Source: Cycas panzhihuaensis (taxonomy: Eukaryota; Cycadophyta). Taken from it: 64,000 nucleotides of DNA. The notes below the pieces were generated by a model, which ran no database searches, had not been told where the DNA came from, and was given only the letters and a program-made list of their open reading frames with translations. Every line of letters begins with the position of its first letter. Position 1 is the first letter of the stretch. This document shows, piece after piece, positions 1-11,138 of the stretch. The stretch is taken from the NCBI GenBank assembly GCA_023213395.1, contig CM041465.1, forward strand, positions 39,253,741 to 39,317,740, read 5' to 3'. A program made the position numbers and the translations under genes.

Positions 1-470
1 TTGTCACAATGGAGTATAGTGGCTTCTTGTTGAGACAGATTTAGATCTTGAAGAAGTTGCCTCAACCAAACTGCTTCTGTGGTGGCATTGACAGCTGACT
101 TGTACTCTGCTTCTGTGGATGATAGGGCCACAGTGGCTTGTTTCTTGCTGCTCCAAGAGATAGGAGCTGATCCAAGGAAGAAGCAATGTTCGCTGGTGGA
201 TTTTCTTTGTTCCTTGTCACCTGCCCAATCTAAGTCACAGTATCCGATTAACTGAGTTGTATTCTCCTTTGGATATGTCAACTTTAGTTCATTGTTCCCT
301 TGAGATACCTTAGTATCTTCTTTCTTTGCTTGCCAATGTCTTTGTCTTGGCTCATGCATGTATCTAGATATTAATCCCAGAATAAGCAATGTCCGGTCCG
401 TTGTCGCCGATAGATAAGACTCCCAACAAGTTGCCTGTACAATGTGACATTGATATGAGGTTCTTCTTAA
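1..470 (-). pseudogene. Element A RNase H, C-terminal part of Pol
   Basis: RNase H would remove the RNA strand during reverse transcription. The minus strand shows the Copia RNase H block, with STEAEYKSAV near position 95 and SAPISWSSKKQATVALS just before it; this carries the usual glutamate. Reading frame is lost between about 190 and 460, where the conserved YLMHEPRQ-type segment is only partly legible, and again near the left edge. The sequence continues outside the window, so its end cannot be judged. It follows RT directly, as in all Copia polyproteins. Confidence 0.8.
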
Positions 471-1470
471 ATGCGTATCATGTTGCAATTGACTTCCATG
501 GGTGTACTGCATGGATTGCACTCTTCCATTCTAAACTTTGCTAGCAAATCTTTGATGTATTTGGTCTGACATAAGGTGAATGTAGTGTCCTGTTGTTCTA
601 GTTGGATCCCTAGGTAATAGTTGAGAAGACCTAGGTCGGTCATTTCAAACTTCCTCTCTAATTGATGTTTTATGTCACTTGCAGATTCAACATCATTACC
701 TGTAAGTATCATGTCATCAACATATACAACCAGAATTGTGACAGCTTCGTTTGTACCTTTTACATACAAGCTTGAGTCTGAGCTACACCTGCTGAATCCA
801 TTTTTACATAGGTATTCATCAAGTTTGGCATACCAAGCACGAGGAGCTTGCTTCAGACCATACATGGCTTTCTTTAATTTGCAGACCAAGTGTTCCTGAC
901 CCTGCTTAACATATCCTTCAGGTTGGGCCATATACACTTCTTCTTTGATCTCCATTTAGAAATGCACTTTTGACATCTAATTGATACACATTCCAATTTT
1001 TTTGAGCTGCTAGAGCAATTCATCGCTCTCACGGTCTTGAGTTTCGCCATCTTGGTGAGAAGGTTTCATCATAGTCCACCCCAACTATTTGAGTGTATCC
1101 CTTAGCAACTAACCTAGCCTTATATTTTTCCACTTTCCCATTTGCTCCTTCCTTTATTTTGTAGATCCATCTGCAATTTACCACTGATTTATTTGGTGGT
1201 AATTCTACTAAATCGTGTTTGATTCTTGATGATAGAGTCTAATTCAGAATTCATGGCATTTTTCCAAACTGAGTGTTCTTTAGCTTCTGTATATGACTGC
1301 GGTTCCAGGTGGCTGTACAGAGCTCTTGGTTTTTGGCTTCTTGTCCTGTGTGGTAAGATGTCTTCCTTTCTTTCCTCAATGGTTTTGAGATACCATTTGG
1401 GAAGCCTTTTTTCTTTTTCTGTTCAACTACCTTGGATTCATCTGGAAATGTTTCCTCATCTTCCGAAGTA
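467..1470 (-). pseudogene. Element A reverse transcriptase
   Basis: RT copies the element RNA into DNA in the cytoplasmic particle. The best stretch (467-955) shows YGLKQAPRAWY and then VVYVDDMILTGND, the catalytic YVDD box, followed by DLGLLNYYLGI. Upstream (960-1450) the usual Copia N-terminal RT block is recognisable: a WKNAM-type start, then RWIYKIK and [11 protein letters not shown], then YDETFSP and QLDVKSAFLNGD. It needs more than one frame, with a shift near 955 and another near 1050. The catalytic aspartates are intact, so the damage is in the frame and not in the active site. Confidence 0.88.
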
Positions 1471-1520
1471 GGGTGACTTTCCTGAGTTTCTTCTGGAAGA
1501 TCTTCAGAGGTAATTTCAGA

Positions 1521-2699
1521 TCATTCTTTAGGTTCTTCTTCAGGTGGTTCTTGAGGAATGTTCTGAGAATGTCCCTCTATTACTTGGATTTGCTTGCTAA
1601 GCTCTTCATCACTATCTTCGTTGAACACAACATCACGGCTTGCATAGATCTTGTTTGTCTTGGGATCTATGCACTTGTAGGCTTTAGAGTTCTTACTGTA
1701 TCCAATCATGATACATTCTATGCTTTTCGAGTCCAGCTTGGTTCTTCTTTTGTTTGGTATGTGTACAAAGGCTTGACTGCCAAATACCTTTAGATGGCTA
1801 ACATCTGGTTTTTTTCCTGTCCAGGCTTCTTCAGGTGTAAGATGTTCTACTGCTTTGGTTGGGCTCCTATTCAATAAGTAACATGCAGTGTTTACTGCCT
1901 CTGCCCAATAATTCTTTGGGACTCCTTTCCCATGCACCATACTACGAGCCATTTCCATGATCACTCTGTTCTTCCTTTCTGCCACCCCATTAGATTGAGG
2001 TGTATAGGGAGTGGTGATCTGTCTTTGAATTCCATTAACTTTGCAATATTCTAGGAATTCTTTTGAAATGTATTCACCTCCCCCATCTGATCGTATGCAT
2101 TTGATTTTTTCTTCGGACTCTAGTTCAACTTCTGCTTTGAACTCTTTGAATGTTGCATATACTTTAGACTTGTTATGCAAAAAATAGACCCAGATTTTCT
2201 TTGTCATATCATCTATGAAGGTGAGAAAGTATCTGCATCTGTTGATGGAGTGCGGAGTGAGTGGTCCACATATATCAGTGTGAATGAGTTCTAGTTTCTT
2301 TTGGGCTCGCCATTTGCTTTCCTTGAAGCGCAATCTTTGCTGCTTCCCTGATTGGCAACTTTTACATACAAAATTATCTGAAGTGATTGATGGGAGTCCA
2401 TCAACCAAACCTTCCTTTTTCATTTTTTTTAATTTGTCTAATGGAAGGTGTCCATACTTGAAATGCCACATTTTGTCATTATGATTTACAACAGTGCATG
2501 CTTTTACAACAGGAAGGACAAGATATGAAAGCAACCTATACAGGTTATTACTTTCGATCCCCTTTGCAATTACATGGCCATTATTTTTCATGTCAAGGAT
2601 ATAACAATATCCTTTTTCATCAAAGACAGTTCTCAGACCCTTTTTTCCAAGTTGGGATACATACAGAAGATTCATCTTTATGTCAGGAACTAACAACAC
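1521..2699 (-). pseudogene. Element A GAG-pre-integrase and integrase
   Basis: Integrase joins the cDNA to host DNA in the nucleus. This is the longest open frame of A (392 codons). Its first part carries the zinc-binding HHCC fold with CKSC near residue 112. The catalytic core follows, with HTDICGPL, FIDDMTKKIW, IRSDGGGEYISKEF and TPQSNGVAERKNR supplying the D-D-E residues. Next come the conserved LNRSPTKAVE and EEAWTGKKPDVSHLKVFG segments, then an acidic tail ending near position 1521. No stop interrupts the core, so this domain is the best preserved of the element. Confidence 0.92.
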
Positions 2700-2935
2700 A
2701 TTTCCAATTTTTTTGATGCTACCTTGCAGTCTACAGTAATGGTTCCTACACCCTTGATGTTGAGGGGATATTTATCCCCTAGCTCTACAGATTTGTCTGA
2801 GGCATAAGGCTGCAAGGTTTCGAACCACTCCTCCCGACTGGTCATGTCACGTGATGCTCCTGAGTCGATGTACCACACGTCTTTATCTTGGAGAGATGCG
2901 GCAGGAGCAACGATGAATACGGTCTCCTACTCTTC
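2690..2935 (-). pseudogene. Element A aspartic protease
   Basis: This retroviral-type protease would cut the Gag-Pol polyprotein. The minus strand gives WYIDSGASRDMT; DSGA is the catalytic aspartate motif with the spacing usual for Copia proteases. ELGDKYPLNIKGVGTI follows about 35 residues later. The frame changes near 2690, where protease should read straight into the GAG-pre-integrase segment, so at least one frameshift separates protease and integrase in this copy. Confidence 0.85.
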
Positions 2936-2939
2936 TTCA

Positions 2940-3847
2940 TTTTGTTCCTTGCTGTAATTGCCCATGGGTCTTTTACCTTTCTGAATGTCAGCTCTCCTAG
3001 TTGGGCATTGGCATGGAAAGTGTCATGCTTGGCCACAATGATAACATAGGTCAAATGCTTTATAGGAACTTGCAAAATGACTAGTCTTACCATAGTTGTA
3101 GCACAATCTTGGCGCTGAGATGCGTCCTCTTCCTCGCGAATCTTGCCATCTTCCTCGTGACAAGGCTCTGAATTCTGGACCCCTTCCTCGTCCTCTGCTT
3201 CTTCCTCTGGTTCCCAGATTTAGTCTGGATACAAAGGCATCTTCAAGTTCTGCAGAGTCTTCATATCTTCTATTTCTTTGTTCCTGCCTTAGGAGTAGTC
3301 CTGTGAGTGTGTCAAGTGTCATTGTTGCTATCTGATCATTATTTGTAATAGTGTTAATTGTGACATCGAAGGATTTAGGCAATTTACTGGCTACCATTTC
3401 AACCAGTTCAGAATCAGAAATTGCGGATCCTGCGCTAAGTAGATCATTCCGCAAGGATATCACTTTGTGCATGAATTCAGTCACAGTTTTAGTTTCTTTC
3501 ATGTGTATCTTGAATAATTCCTTCTTGAGTGCCACTATTCTAGCTTTATTCTTTTGACCATACAATTTCTCAAAGCACTTTCAGATTTCAGCAGTAGTGG
3601 TTAAGTTTTCCACATACACAAGTAGCGGGTCAGAAATGGATAACTTAAGCACTATTACTCCAGCACTATCCTGTTCTTCCCAGCTTGTTAGATCTGCCCC
3701 AGCTGTTTTAGGCTTGTCTTCATTTTCAAGAGCTATTTTCCAAGCATTTTTGGCTCTTAGAAGGGTTTCTATTTTGATTTTCCATATATGGTAGTTGTTG
3801 TCAGTGAGCTTGTCTGAATCAGAGAGAGCTAAGATAGAAGAAGACAT
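2940..3847 (-). pseudogene. Element A gag (capsid and zinc knuckles)
   Basis: Gag forms the particle and binds the RNA. I take the start as the ATG at 3847 (MSSSILALSDSDKLTDNNYH), the usual Copia gag opening, although the open frame extends a little upstream. An in-frame TGA near 3578 replaces a tryptophan codon. The UBN2-type capsid core follows, then an RG-rich tail. Two CCHC-like knuckles (CYNYGKTSHFASS and CYHCGQ) are degraded; the first has tyrosine for the second cysteine. A frameshift near 3050 moves the remainder into another frame. The first third closely parallels the gag of element I at 46316. Confidence 0.86.
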
Positions 3848-4530
3848 TATGGACACAAAAAACAAGTTGCAGACATCCTAGGTCGTACAACGGTACGGAT
3901 TTTTGTACGGTACGGAAGGTGTATGGATGAAGGCAAACTATACCTCAAAAGAAAGCTGATGGCGAGAGGATTCCAGATCTGAAATTATTTTTCTAAGATA
4001 GTCCCTAGTTTGGGAGAAAAACAGTCTGAAAAACAATCTTGGCGGCTAGGTTTTTTTGAGAAAAATGCTCATATCAATCAAATCACTCATTTAAATTGGT
4101 CAAAATCAGTCACAATGGGGGCGTACAGAGTATACATAGAGTTTATAAAAGTTTTCAGAGAGAAAATCGAGAGAAAACTGAGGATTTTGGGTACCTGTGT
4201 CTCAAGACCCATGCCCTTCTGAAAACTGGGTAAAACCCCTTCGAAACGACTCCTGATGACTTCGTGCCAGTAGAGAAAGATGACGAGGATGGCCTGATCT
4301 ACCTTCTGTCCAAATTTTAGCTCATTCTGAGCACTTTGATTTTTTATCCGTACTGTTCCATACTGTGTCCGTACACAGTCAAAATTCTTCTCTCCTTTGT
4401 TTTGATTACGGTGAGCCACCGCCTCCTCCTTGCCTTCTGAACTTCTTCAGTCTTTCACACAGTTATTCTACCTTTGTCTTGCTTGGACACAACTTGAATC
4501 ACTGGCACAACCCTCTCTCAATCAGACAAG

Positions 4531-4549
4531 ATGACCTGCTCTGATACCA
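4531..4549 (-). other. Element A primer-binding site
   Basis: On the minus strand the sequence TGGTATCAGAGCAGG starts directly after the LTR. It is complementary to the 3' end of plant initiator methionine tRNA, the usual Copia primer. There is no gap between LTR and site. Confidence 0.9.
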
Positions 4550-4751
4550 TGATAGAATTCTAAGACACAGATGAATAGAACTGAATGGTTCAATCCTTAT
4601 TGATCAACTGAATGGAAATTTATACAAGTTGGAGTTGTAACTCCTTTGGAACTAAATGTAACCGCTACATGTCTAACTAACACGTGTCCAAGTGGTGAGT
4701 GTCTTAAGTTACATACAAAGCGGGTCTCTAGATAAAACATTATATCCAACA
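4550..4751 (-). repeat. Element A 5' LTR (202 bp)
   Basis: The minus strand begins TGTTGGATATAATG and ends GAATTCTATCA, the TG...CA pattern expected of an LTR, and the primer site follows immediately. A TATAAAT box and a nearby AATAAGG-type polyadenylation region lie within it. The partner LTR is outside the window, so the borders rest on the terminal dinucleotides and the primer site. Confidence 0.85.
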
Positions 4752-5240
4752 GTTTGTACCCTTAGCTCAGTTCTTTAGCTCTCATAATTAGCACATTGTG
4801 GCTCAGTTCCACTATTTCAGTCAACTTCGTTGGAAGGATTTTGTTGAACTCTTGATGGAGCTTAACTCTCAATCTGAACCTCTACTCCTACAATTGGCTG
4901 ATAGACTCAACCTTTTTATGTGGTAAGTGGACCCTCTTACTGTATCTAAGGAAGGACTCAGGCTCCTTTCTAGGGGTTGAGTGGCAAGTGGACCCTCTTA
5001 CTGCGTCTAAGGAAGGACTCAGGCTCCTTTCTAGGGGTTGAGTTTTTTAGACCACAGAATTCTATTTCCTGTTACATAGTCAACAATATCTACATGTCCA
5101 ACTTCAAGTTGAATGGGGGTGGATATGTCAGAAACAAGCACAACCCAAACACAATGTGCTTCACTAGAGGATTCTGCACAAGGCTTTCATTTTTTGAGAT
5201 ACGTGGAGCCAATGGAATATGAGTTACCAATCTTACTGCC
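4752..5240 (+). other. Exon-like single-copy sequence, unidentified
   Basis: I do not recognise this. The plus strand from about 4800 to 4920 reads as a protein-like stretch (LRWKDFVELLMELNSQSEP, then a leucine-rich segment). A GTAAGT splice-donor-like site follows at 4923. A TTTTTTAG acceptor-like site occurs near 5050, and another open stretch (about 5045-5220) runs downstream. A 61-bp tandem duplication sits between them. In-frame stops also occur, so this may be a gene fragment or chance. No transposon domain fits, and it borders the 5' LTR of element A, so it may be what A inserted into. Confidence 0.25.
4920..5041 (+). repeat. 61-bp tandem duplication
   Basis: Two adjacent 61-bp copies (4920-4980 and 4981-5041) begin GTGGTAAGTGG and GTGGCAAGTGG and end in TAGGGGTTGA. 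They differ at only about three positions. The unit includes the splice-donor-like GTAAGT, so the second copy presents a weakened donor, GCAAGT. Confidence 0.9.
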
Positions 5241-5514
5241 CAATATGTGGTGCTCATACTAACAACTTCAATCACAGTTGGTGGCAATGTCCTTCAATCT
5301 AGGTCATCTGGTATACCGCCTTTTAGATTTTTAACCTGGATCAAGGCTTCATTGAAATTCGTAATGGTCACTTGCCTCTTCATTCCTAGTTAATTAAAGG
5401 AAGTTGGGCAATGACATACAATTAGCTGGTGACTCGCCGACATTTAATAGATCTCTGGTTTTTTCAGCTTAAGACCATCTTACACAAAATTAGAAAATTT
5501 GTACCACAACTTAC

Positions 5515-5609
5515 CTTCAAAAAGTAATCATGTTCTTTAATCAAACCTTTGGGCATATAAGGAAGGAAATTTTGATATAGCTGTCTCATAATGCTTGTTT
5601 TGCTTCTCT
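5515..5609 (-). other. Candidate 95-nt exon, unidentified
   Basis: On the minus strand a pyrimidine-rich tract ending TTTTCTTGCAG precedes 5609, and a strong donor AAG then GTAAGT follows 5515. Between them one frame is open and reads like protein (SIMRQLYQNFLPYMPKGLIK). The combination of a good acceptor, an open frame and a good donor is suggestive, but I cannot link it to neighbouring exons or name the protein. It could be a fragment of a host gene lost to transposon insertion. Confidence 0.35.
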
Positions 5610-6177
5610 CTGCAAGAAAAATCTTTATTCTGACATAACTATTTTGAGCACATTGCATGTAAAAGGTTGGGCAAGTACATCCACTTGACCTTTGGGCTAT
5701 TCAACATTTTGTATTATCTTGAATTTATAATTTAATGATAACTATTTTTTACCTAAAAAAAATCTTAATAAACATATTTCTTTAATATTCAATGCATCAA
5801 TTTATAGATTTTATTCACTTAATATATTCCATTGGATGTTTTTTTAACATATCTAGAGACTTTTGTGTTGATAATTGACTATATAATGTAATTGACTATA
5901 TAACCTTGTAAAATGGACTTGAAATCTCACCAAATCTCATGAGAATATACTCAATCATGACTACTAAGAACCTATCAAATTATACTTTAGATTTAGTGCT
6001 TCAAATTTTCAGATTTTAATCATTATTCTATTTTCAACACATTTGAGTTTTTTTAATCATTGGTATTTTGACTAAAAAAACCTACCAAATAGATTCCATA
6101 TCTTATCAGATTTATAAGAAGGTAATTTGTTTATTGGTCTACAAAATTATATTCCATATTTATAATTGAAATGATTA

Positions 6178-6616
6178 AAAATTTTTTAATAAGGAAAAAG
6201 TAGCCACTATTATGAGTGAAGAAGTTGGAGCTTTAATTAAGGTTAAAAATTAGTGTATCTTCAATGGAATTTCATGCATTTGATATTATAAAATATTTAT
6301 AACTCACGGAGGATGAGTTATTGGTGTAAGTTTTACTACTTTACTTTACATTTTATCCCAAGTTTAGCTTATTGTAATTGCATATATATATATACTATAA
6401 TTAAAATGATAATGAAATTTTCAATTAGAAAAAGGAACTGCTATTGTGGGTGAAGAAATTGGAGCTTTAATTAAGGTTAAAAAGTAGTGTATCTTCAATT
6501 GAATTTCATGCATTTCATACTATAAAGCATTTATAACTCATAGAGGATGAGTTATCGTTGTAAGTTTTACTACTTTACATTACATTTTATCCCAAGTTTA
6601 GCTTATTGTAATTGCA

Positions 6617-6625
<9 letters not shown>
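6178..6625 (+). repeat. Pair of ~210-bp direct repeats
   Basis: Copy 1 (about 6178-6388) and copy 2 (about 6412-6625) share TTGGAGCTTTAATTAAGG, GTGTATCTTCAAT, AATTTCATGCATTT and TTTAGCTTATTGTAATTGCAT in the same order. Each ends in an alternating purine-pyrimidine tract (TA or TG/TA). They differ by scattered substitutions, so the duplication is not recent. Function is unknown. Confidence 0.85.
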
Positions 6626-6649
<24 letters not shown>

Positions 6650-6656
<7 letters not shown>

Positions 6657-6880
6657 TAGGCTTAAAGGTTTGTCATGATATAGGGGTAAGAAAACTAGAG
6701 CCTAATAATTTGAATAGTGGAAATCCTTCCTTGCTTTCTTTCCCTAGATTCATTGTATATATATATATATATATATAGGCTTAAAGGTTTGTCATGAGAT
6801 AGGGGCAAGAAAACTAGAGCCCAATAATTTGAATAGTGGAAATCCTCCCTTGCTTTCTTTCCCCTGATTCATTGCATTCA
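6650..6880 (+). repeat. Pair of ~110-bp direct repeats behind TA tracts
   Basis: Each copy starts in a TATATA tract followed by TAGGCTTAAAGGTTTGTCATGA (first half) and continues through AAACTAGAGCC, AATAATTTGAATAGTGG and CTTGCTTTCTTTCCC. Copy 1 runs about 6654-6756 and copy 2 about 6776-6873. Together with the adjacent 6178-6625 pair this makes a small cluster of duplications bounded by TA repeats, which suggests slippage or unequal exchange at the microsatellites. Confidence 0.85.
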
Positions 6881-8756
6881 AAAGAAGTATTTATATAAGT
6901 CAATCGATAATGGAAACCACCTGTATTTTAGGTACTTTGTCCTAACCACAAATAACTAACTATTACATCATTTATTTCTAATCACATGTGTTAGTTTACC
7001 AGTAATACAAATGTTATTGCTTCAATGAGAATGGAGTAACAATGTTTTGTTTCACTCAAGTTGAATTGAAAGGGTTTAGCTTCATTGAGCATTTAGTGAA
7101 AGCAATTAACTTCGAGAAGGTTGAAGGGGAAGAATCTCACACAATGATTGCTTGTTACCCATAAAAGGCTATTATTGATGGGACAATGATGGGGACCTTG
7201 TAGGTGGTTGCATAGTGTTCCTCAAAGAGTAGGTGTTATATGGACACTACAATAGAGTCACACAAAGTAGTATTGAGATGATTGGGCTCTTCCTCTACAT
7301 GGTGTGTTGTAGTAATGAGCACAATATGGTGCTATGTTGCTTATGTTGGGGGTGAGAACATGCTAGAACCTCCAAGCTCTGATACCAAAGTAAATAGCTT
7401 AATGATACCCCTCCTAGTGCCTAGTAGATTCTTAGCCAAAATGTCAATTGAACATGGGTCCCAAAAGCTCGTCTTTATTTGTGAGTCCATCATTCAAGCA
7501 TAAGAACTATAAAGGAATACTTATCAATTACCTGCCTAAGACTCCACCTAGGAATTGGTGGACATGCTACAAAGATATCTGGCATTATAAAATGATTTCT
7601 TCAACAACAAAATATCTTATAAAGGGATGAATTATAATGCATCATAAAGAAACAAGCAAGTGGGCTCTATTGATTTAGTCAATAGATAAGTATAAAAGAT
7701 GAATAAGTAGAAACATTAAGCATACTAACTAATTTTAGAAATTTAAATTTTTATTTAGAGCAACCCACCTCTTATTTCCATCACTTGGGCTTCCTAGACT
7801 TAGCTTTGTTCATACATAATAACTATAATTATTACTGTGACTAGATTAGCAAGGGCTTCAAAATCATCGGTTAATGACTAAAATCTAACTCTAGATGAGG
7901 GAGTTATTGATCTTGGAAGCTAAAAAAAATTTCTACCTTGCAAACCCTAACATTATAGTAATATTATTTTTGATGATATTTTTGGTAGAGCTTTAATTGC
8001 ATATGAACACTAGAGATATATTCATATTGCAAAGACAAATTAGGATTATGAAATTTGAGGTGGCTGCTTGACTATGCATTGGGTCATGTGGTGAGTAGAG
8101 CTACAATTAAAATGTTGAAATAGGCCCTATATTTGGAGGGAGCTATTAATGGCTTTAAGAGTTGATTTGTTTTTGGAATCGAAGGTTGGTAAATGGCAAG
8201 GCTTATTTCATTGCAATTGTTGTAGGTGACACCATTGCTCCATATTGGAGTGAGGTAATGGAGCTACATTTAGGTTGCTATACTTGTGTGAAAAGAAGCT
8301 TAGTTGTATAAGTTGGCCTTGATGAGGTATCACTAGTGTTGGAGGAAAAGAAACAAACAAAAACAAATTCTTAGAGTGGGAATACTTGATAAAAGGATAT
8401 GATGGCATATGTGAGTGTATTGTGAGGATTTCCCAATTGTTTTTAGGTCAATTTTTTTGGCTACATAGGTCATGATAAGATTCCCAATATTTTGAAACTT
8501 TCATGAACTATTTTGATGGGAGGTCTAAGGAGACTTGTAGGTTTTTACTTTTGGTTTTCATGTTCCAATGTGGGGGAAGGTGGAGAGACTATGAAGCATT
8601 ACAAGTAGGCAGAATTTGGATGGTAGAAGTTTGTAAGTGAAGAGACACATAAGCATAATTGATGAGGTCTGATGAATAGAGGAGGATAGGTAACAAGGTT
8701 GTCCCCCCTAGTAGTAGGGATAGGAGGAGTTTAGCTTTAGGCATGTTCACGATATA

Positions 8757-8803
8757 CACACACACACATACATACATACACATGTATATATATGTGTATG
8801 TGT
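8757..8803. repeat. CA/TA/TG palindromic microsatellite
   Basis: A run of CACACA, CATACATACA, CATGTATATATATG and TGTATGTGTG reads nearly the same on both strands, giving an imperfect palindrome about 45 bp long. Confidence 0.8.
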
Positions 8804-8889
8804 GGAAGTAGTTTGACAATAATAAAAAGATATTACATTGTTATGGTTTCTTGTATACAATAGTTATTAAAAAAAAGAGAGAGGGGATG

Positions 8890-9295
8890 GTGAATCAATA
8901 CAAGAAACCAAATATAAATATCTGCATATTATTCAATAAAAGAGATTGTATTAGCTTTAACAATGCAATACCTTTTATGCTTATTGAAGGAAGGATGGAT
9001 CTAGGGAATAAATCACTCACATTCACACAATGGCAATGGAGAATAAAAAAGAGATGAAATAAGATATGAGAGAAAGATTGGGGATGAGAATGAATAATGA
9101 CTCCCTCTTTGAGATTTCGCCTTTTATTATTAAGGGTGAGCATTAGGATTAGGATTTTCCTACCTAATGACATGAACTCGAAATTACATCTAAATGCACA
9201 TAAAATGTATTTCACTAAGATATTAATACTAATAATATATCCTAATGTTATTTAATTAATCTACACAAATGACTTTGATACATTAACCTCTTTCA
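8890..9295 (-). repeat. Putative 3' LTR of element B
   Basis: A purine tract on the minus strand (AAGGGGGAGAT, 9296-9306) is followed by TGAAAGAGGTTAATG, which fits a polypurine primer next to an LTR start. About 400 bp of AT-rich, non-coding sequence with pyrimidine-rich tracts follows. No matching 5' LTR survives, so the distal end is a guess. Confidence 0.45.
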
Positions 9296-9779
9296 ATCTC
9301 CCCCTTAATGGTGGAAGGTCATTTTGAGAAAATCTATTCTATGAGGTTTTCATTTGAGCCTTATTATTATATTGAAATTTTAAATGATACTTTTATGGGA
9401 AAACCCTCGTTGAAAATAAAAATCCATGAAATTTCTAAGATATATAGCCCATTTTATAAATCAAAATGGTTAAGGTGGCTCTTTGATGTAGCCTGATAAC
9501 TAAGTAGCTTAAATGTACAACTTAATCTGCTAAGTTTTTATATACCATTTAGTCATCCCCTTTGCCTTTTTAGGTTTTCACAAGTTTTAATTTTCTAAAA
9601 CTAGTACAATCTTTATCCTTCCGTGCCCACATGGGGTTTTCACAAACATGATAGAGCAGAGACTTACTCTTATTCTTCCACACCTATAAGGGATTTTCAT
9701 GAAGAGAATAGAGTATGATGATCCTGTTGCTATTTTCTTTGATCAGTCGAAGATGGAGGCCCTAAGGCCGAGCTACCTT

Positions 9780-10190
9780 CAGAATTATTCAAATTTCACC
9801 TTTGATAGCGGTTTGGTGAAGATATTGGCCACTTGATCTGTTGTATTCTAGTTGAATTTTGCCATCATGAACAAGTTCTCTAAATCTTGTGGACTTTCGT
9901 ATTTATATATTTGGTACAATTATGAAATACAATGTTTTTTGCCATGTGGATTGGTGATTCATTATCCAGACGAAGGCCGATAGGATTTGTTTGGGTGATA
10001 TTCAAGGTTTCCAATAATTTTTTAAGCTATATCATCTCATTGCTAGTCTTAGAAGCAACAATGTATTCAGCTTCGATAGTTGAATCAACAACTAACTTCT
10101 GCCATCTGGATCTCCATGATATTGGTGCTGTTTCAATAAACGTTACATATTGAGACGTAGATCTTCATGTATCTTTATCTCCTACAAAGT
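9780..10190 (-). pseudogene. Element B RNase H remnant
   Basis: On the minus strand, after RT, the block with DLDFVGDKDT and then ISWRSRWQKLVVDSTIEAEYI is a Copia RNase H (the STEAEY motif has become STIEAEY-like). The terminal segment with VFHNCTKYINTKVHKI corresponds to the conserved NPVFHARTKHIEVHYHFI-type block but is eroded. Stops interrupt the frame at several points. About 470 bp of non-coding sequence separates it from the polypurine tract at 9296-9306. Confidence 0.7.
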
Positions 10191-11138
10191 CTAAGTCTGT
10201 GTATACAGAAAGCCTAAATTCATTATTAGGTTCATATAACAAACCAAATTAGTGGTTGTCTTTAGGTATTTTAACACTCGAACTGTAGCCTGCCAATGAT
10301 TCTGCTTAGGATTTATTATGAATCGTGCAAGAATGCTGACAGAATGTGCAATATCTGGCTTTGTATTGGTAGTGTAAATGAGACTACTTACAAGTTTCCT
10401 ATAGGGTGTTATGTTTGCCTCCCTAGTGTCACTATCAGATGAGAGTTTGGTATTAGGGTCCATAGATAAAACCACTTGTTGAACATCTTCTAATTGAAAC
10501 TTGGTTAGAAGATCATTGTTGTATTTTTCTTGGGAGAGAACAATTTTTTCATTCTTTTGTGTTACTTCAATTTTCAAGTAATATTTCATCAAATCGAGGT
10601 CAGACAATTTGAATGTTTTGCCAAGGCCCTTTTTCAGTTGGCTTATTACTTGTTCACTGTTACCTGTTACTAGCATGCCATCCATAAAGATTATGAGATA
10701 AGTGATTTTATCCTTTTGGCACTTAATGAACAATGTTGCATGAATATCTTAGTAGTCACAAATCTCATATCCAAGTTGCTTCATTCTTTCAGACAACTTG
10801 GCAAACCAAGCACGAGGGGCTTGTTTAAGGCCGTACAAGGACTTTCTGAGCCTGTAAACTTTATGCGCTTGACCTTTGATCTCATATCCTTGTGGATGAG
10901 CCATGTAAATTTTTTCTTCAAGATCTCCATTGAAAAATGTGGTCTTAATATCAAGTTGGTGGATTTTCCAACCCTGTTGAGTAGCCAAGGCCACAAGAGT
11001 TCTCATTGTAGGCCACTTGGTTGTAGGTGCAAAGACTTTAGTGTAGTCGATGCCTTCCCTTTGTATGAATCCTTTAGCTACCAACCTCGCCTTGTGTTTT
11101 TCAAGGGTGTCGTTTGATCTATATTTATTTTTAAACAC
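10191..11138 (-). pseudogene. Element B reverse transcriptase
   Basis: Two minus-strand frames, 10749-11138 and 10191-10733, make up a Copia RT. The first has [32 protein letters not shown] and YGLKQAPRAWF. The second has the catalytic region, but the DD pair has become DG (FMDGMLVTGN), so the active site is dead even if the frame were continuous. Further on are LSDLDLMKYYL and the RNase H connection LVSSLIYTTNTKPDI. A stop near 10748 divides the two parts. Confidence 0.9.

Larger units (their letters stand above)
1..4751 (-). mobile_element. Copia element A, left end outside window
   Basis: A Ty1/Copia LTR retrotransposon lies on the minus strand. Reading from high to low coordinate it has a 5' LTR, a primer-binding site, gag, protease, integrase, reverse transcriptase and RNase H, which is the diagnostic Copia order (integrase before RT). 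The window begins inside RNase H, so the 3' LTR and one target duplication are not visible. Coding is broken by isolated stops and frameshifts, so this copy is probably inactive. Its LTR start (TGTTGGATATAATG, then TTTTATCTAG) and gag resemble element I, so A and I belong to one lineage. Confidence 0.93.
5660..8890. other. AT-rich spacer with no gene seen
   Basis: I see no domain or convincing exon on either strand. The stretch contains two pairs of direct repeats (6178-6625 and 6650-6880), TA microsatellites near 6627-6655 and 6757-6776, and a CA/TA/TG palindromic tract at 8757-8803. Short ORFs are scattered and resemble nothing known. Near 7376-7387 the minus strand has TGGTATCAGAGC, an isolated primer-site-like motif without an LTR that I can define. 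Confidence 0.6.

Noticed and set aside
672-899. Plus-strand ORF opposite RT of A
   Set aside because: Shadow of the well-supported minus-strand RT.
7376-7387. TGGTATCAGAGC on the minus strand, like a primer-binding site
   Set aside because: No LTR end (CA) directly precedes it and no retrotransposon domains follow; kept only as a note within the spacer.
8589-8819. 76-codon minus-strand ORF
   Set aside because: It covers the CA/TA/TG microsatellite and has no recognisable domain.
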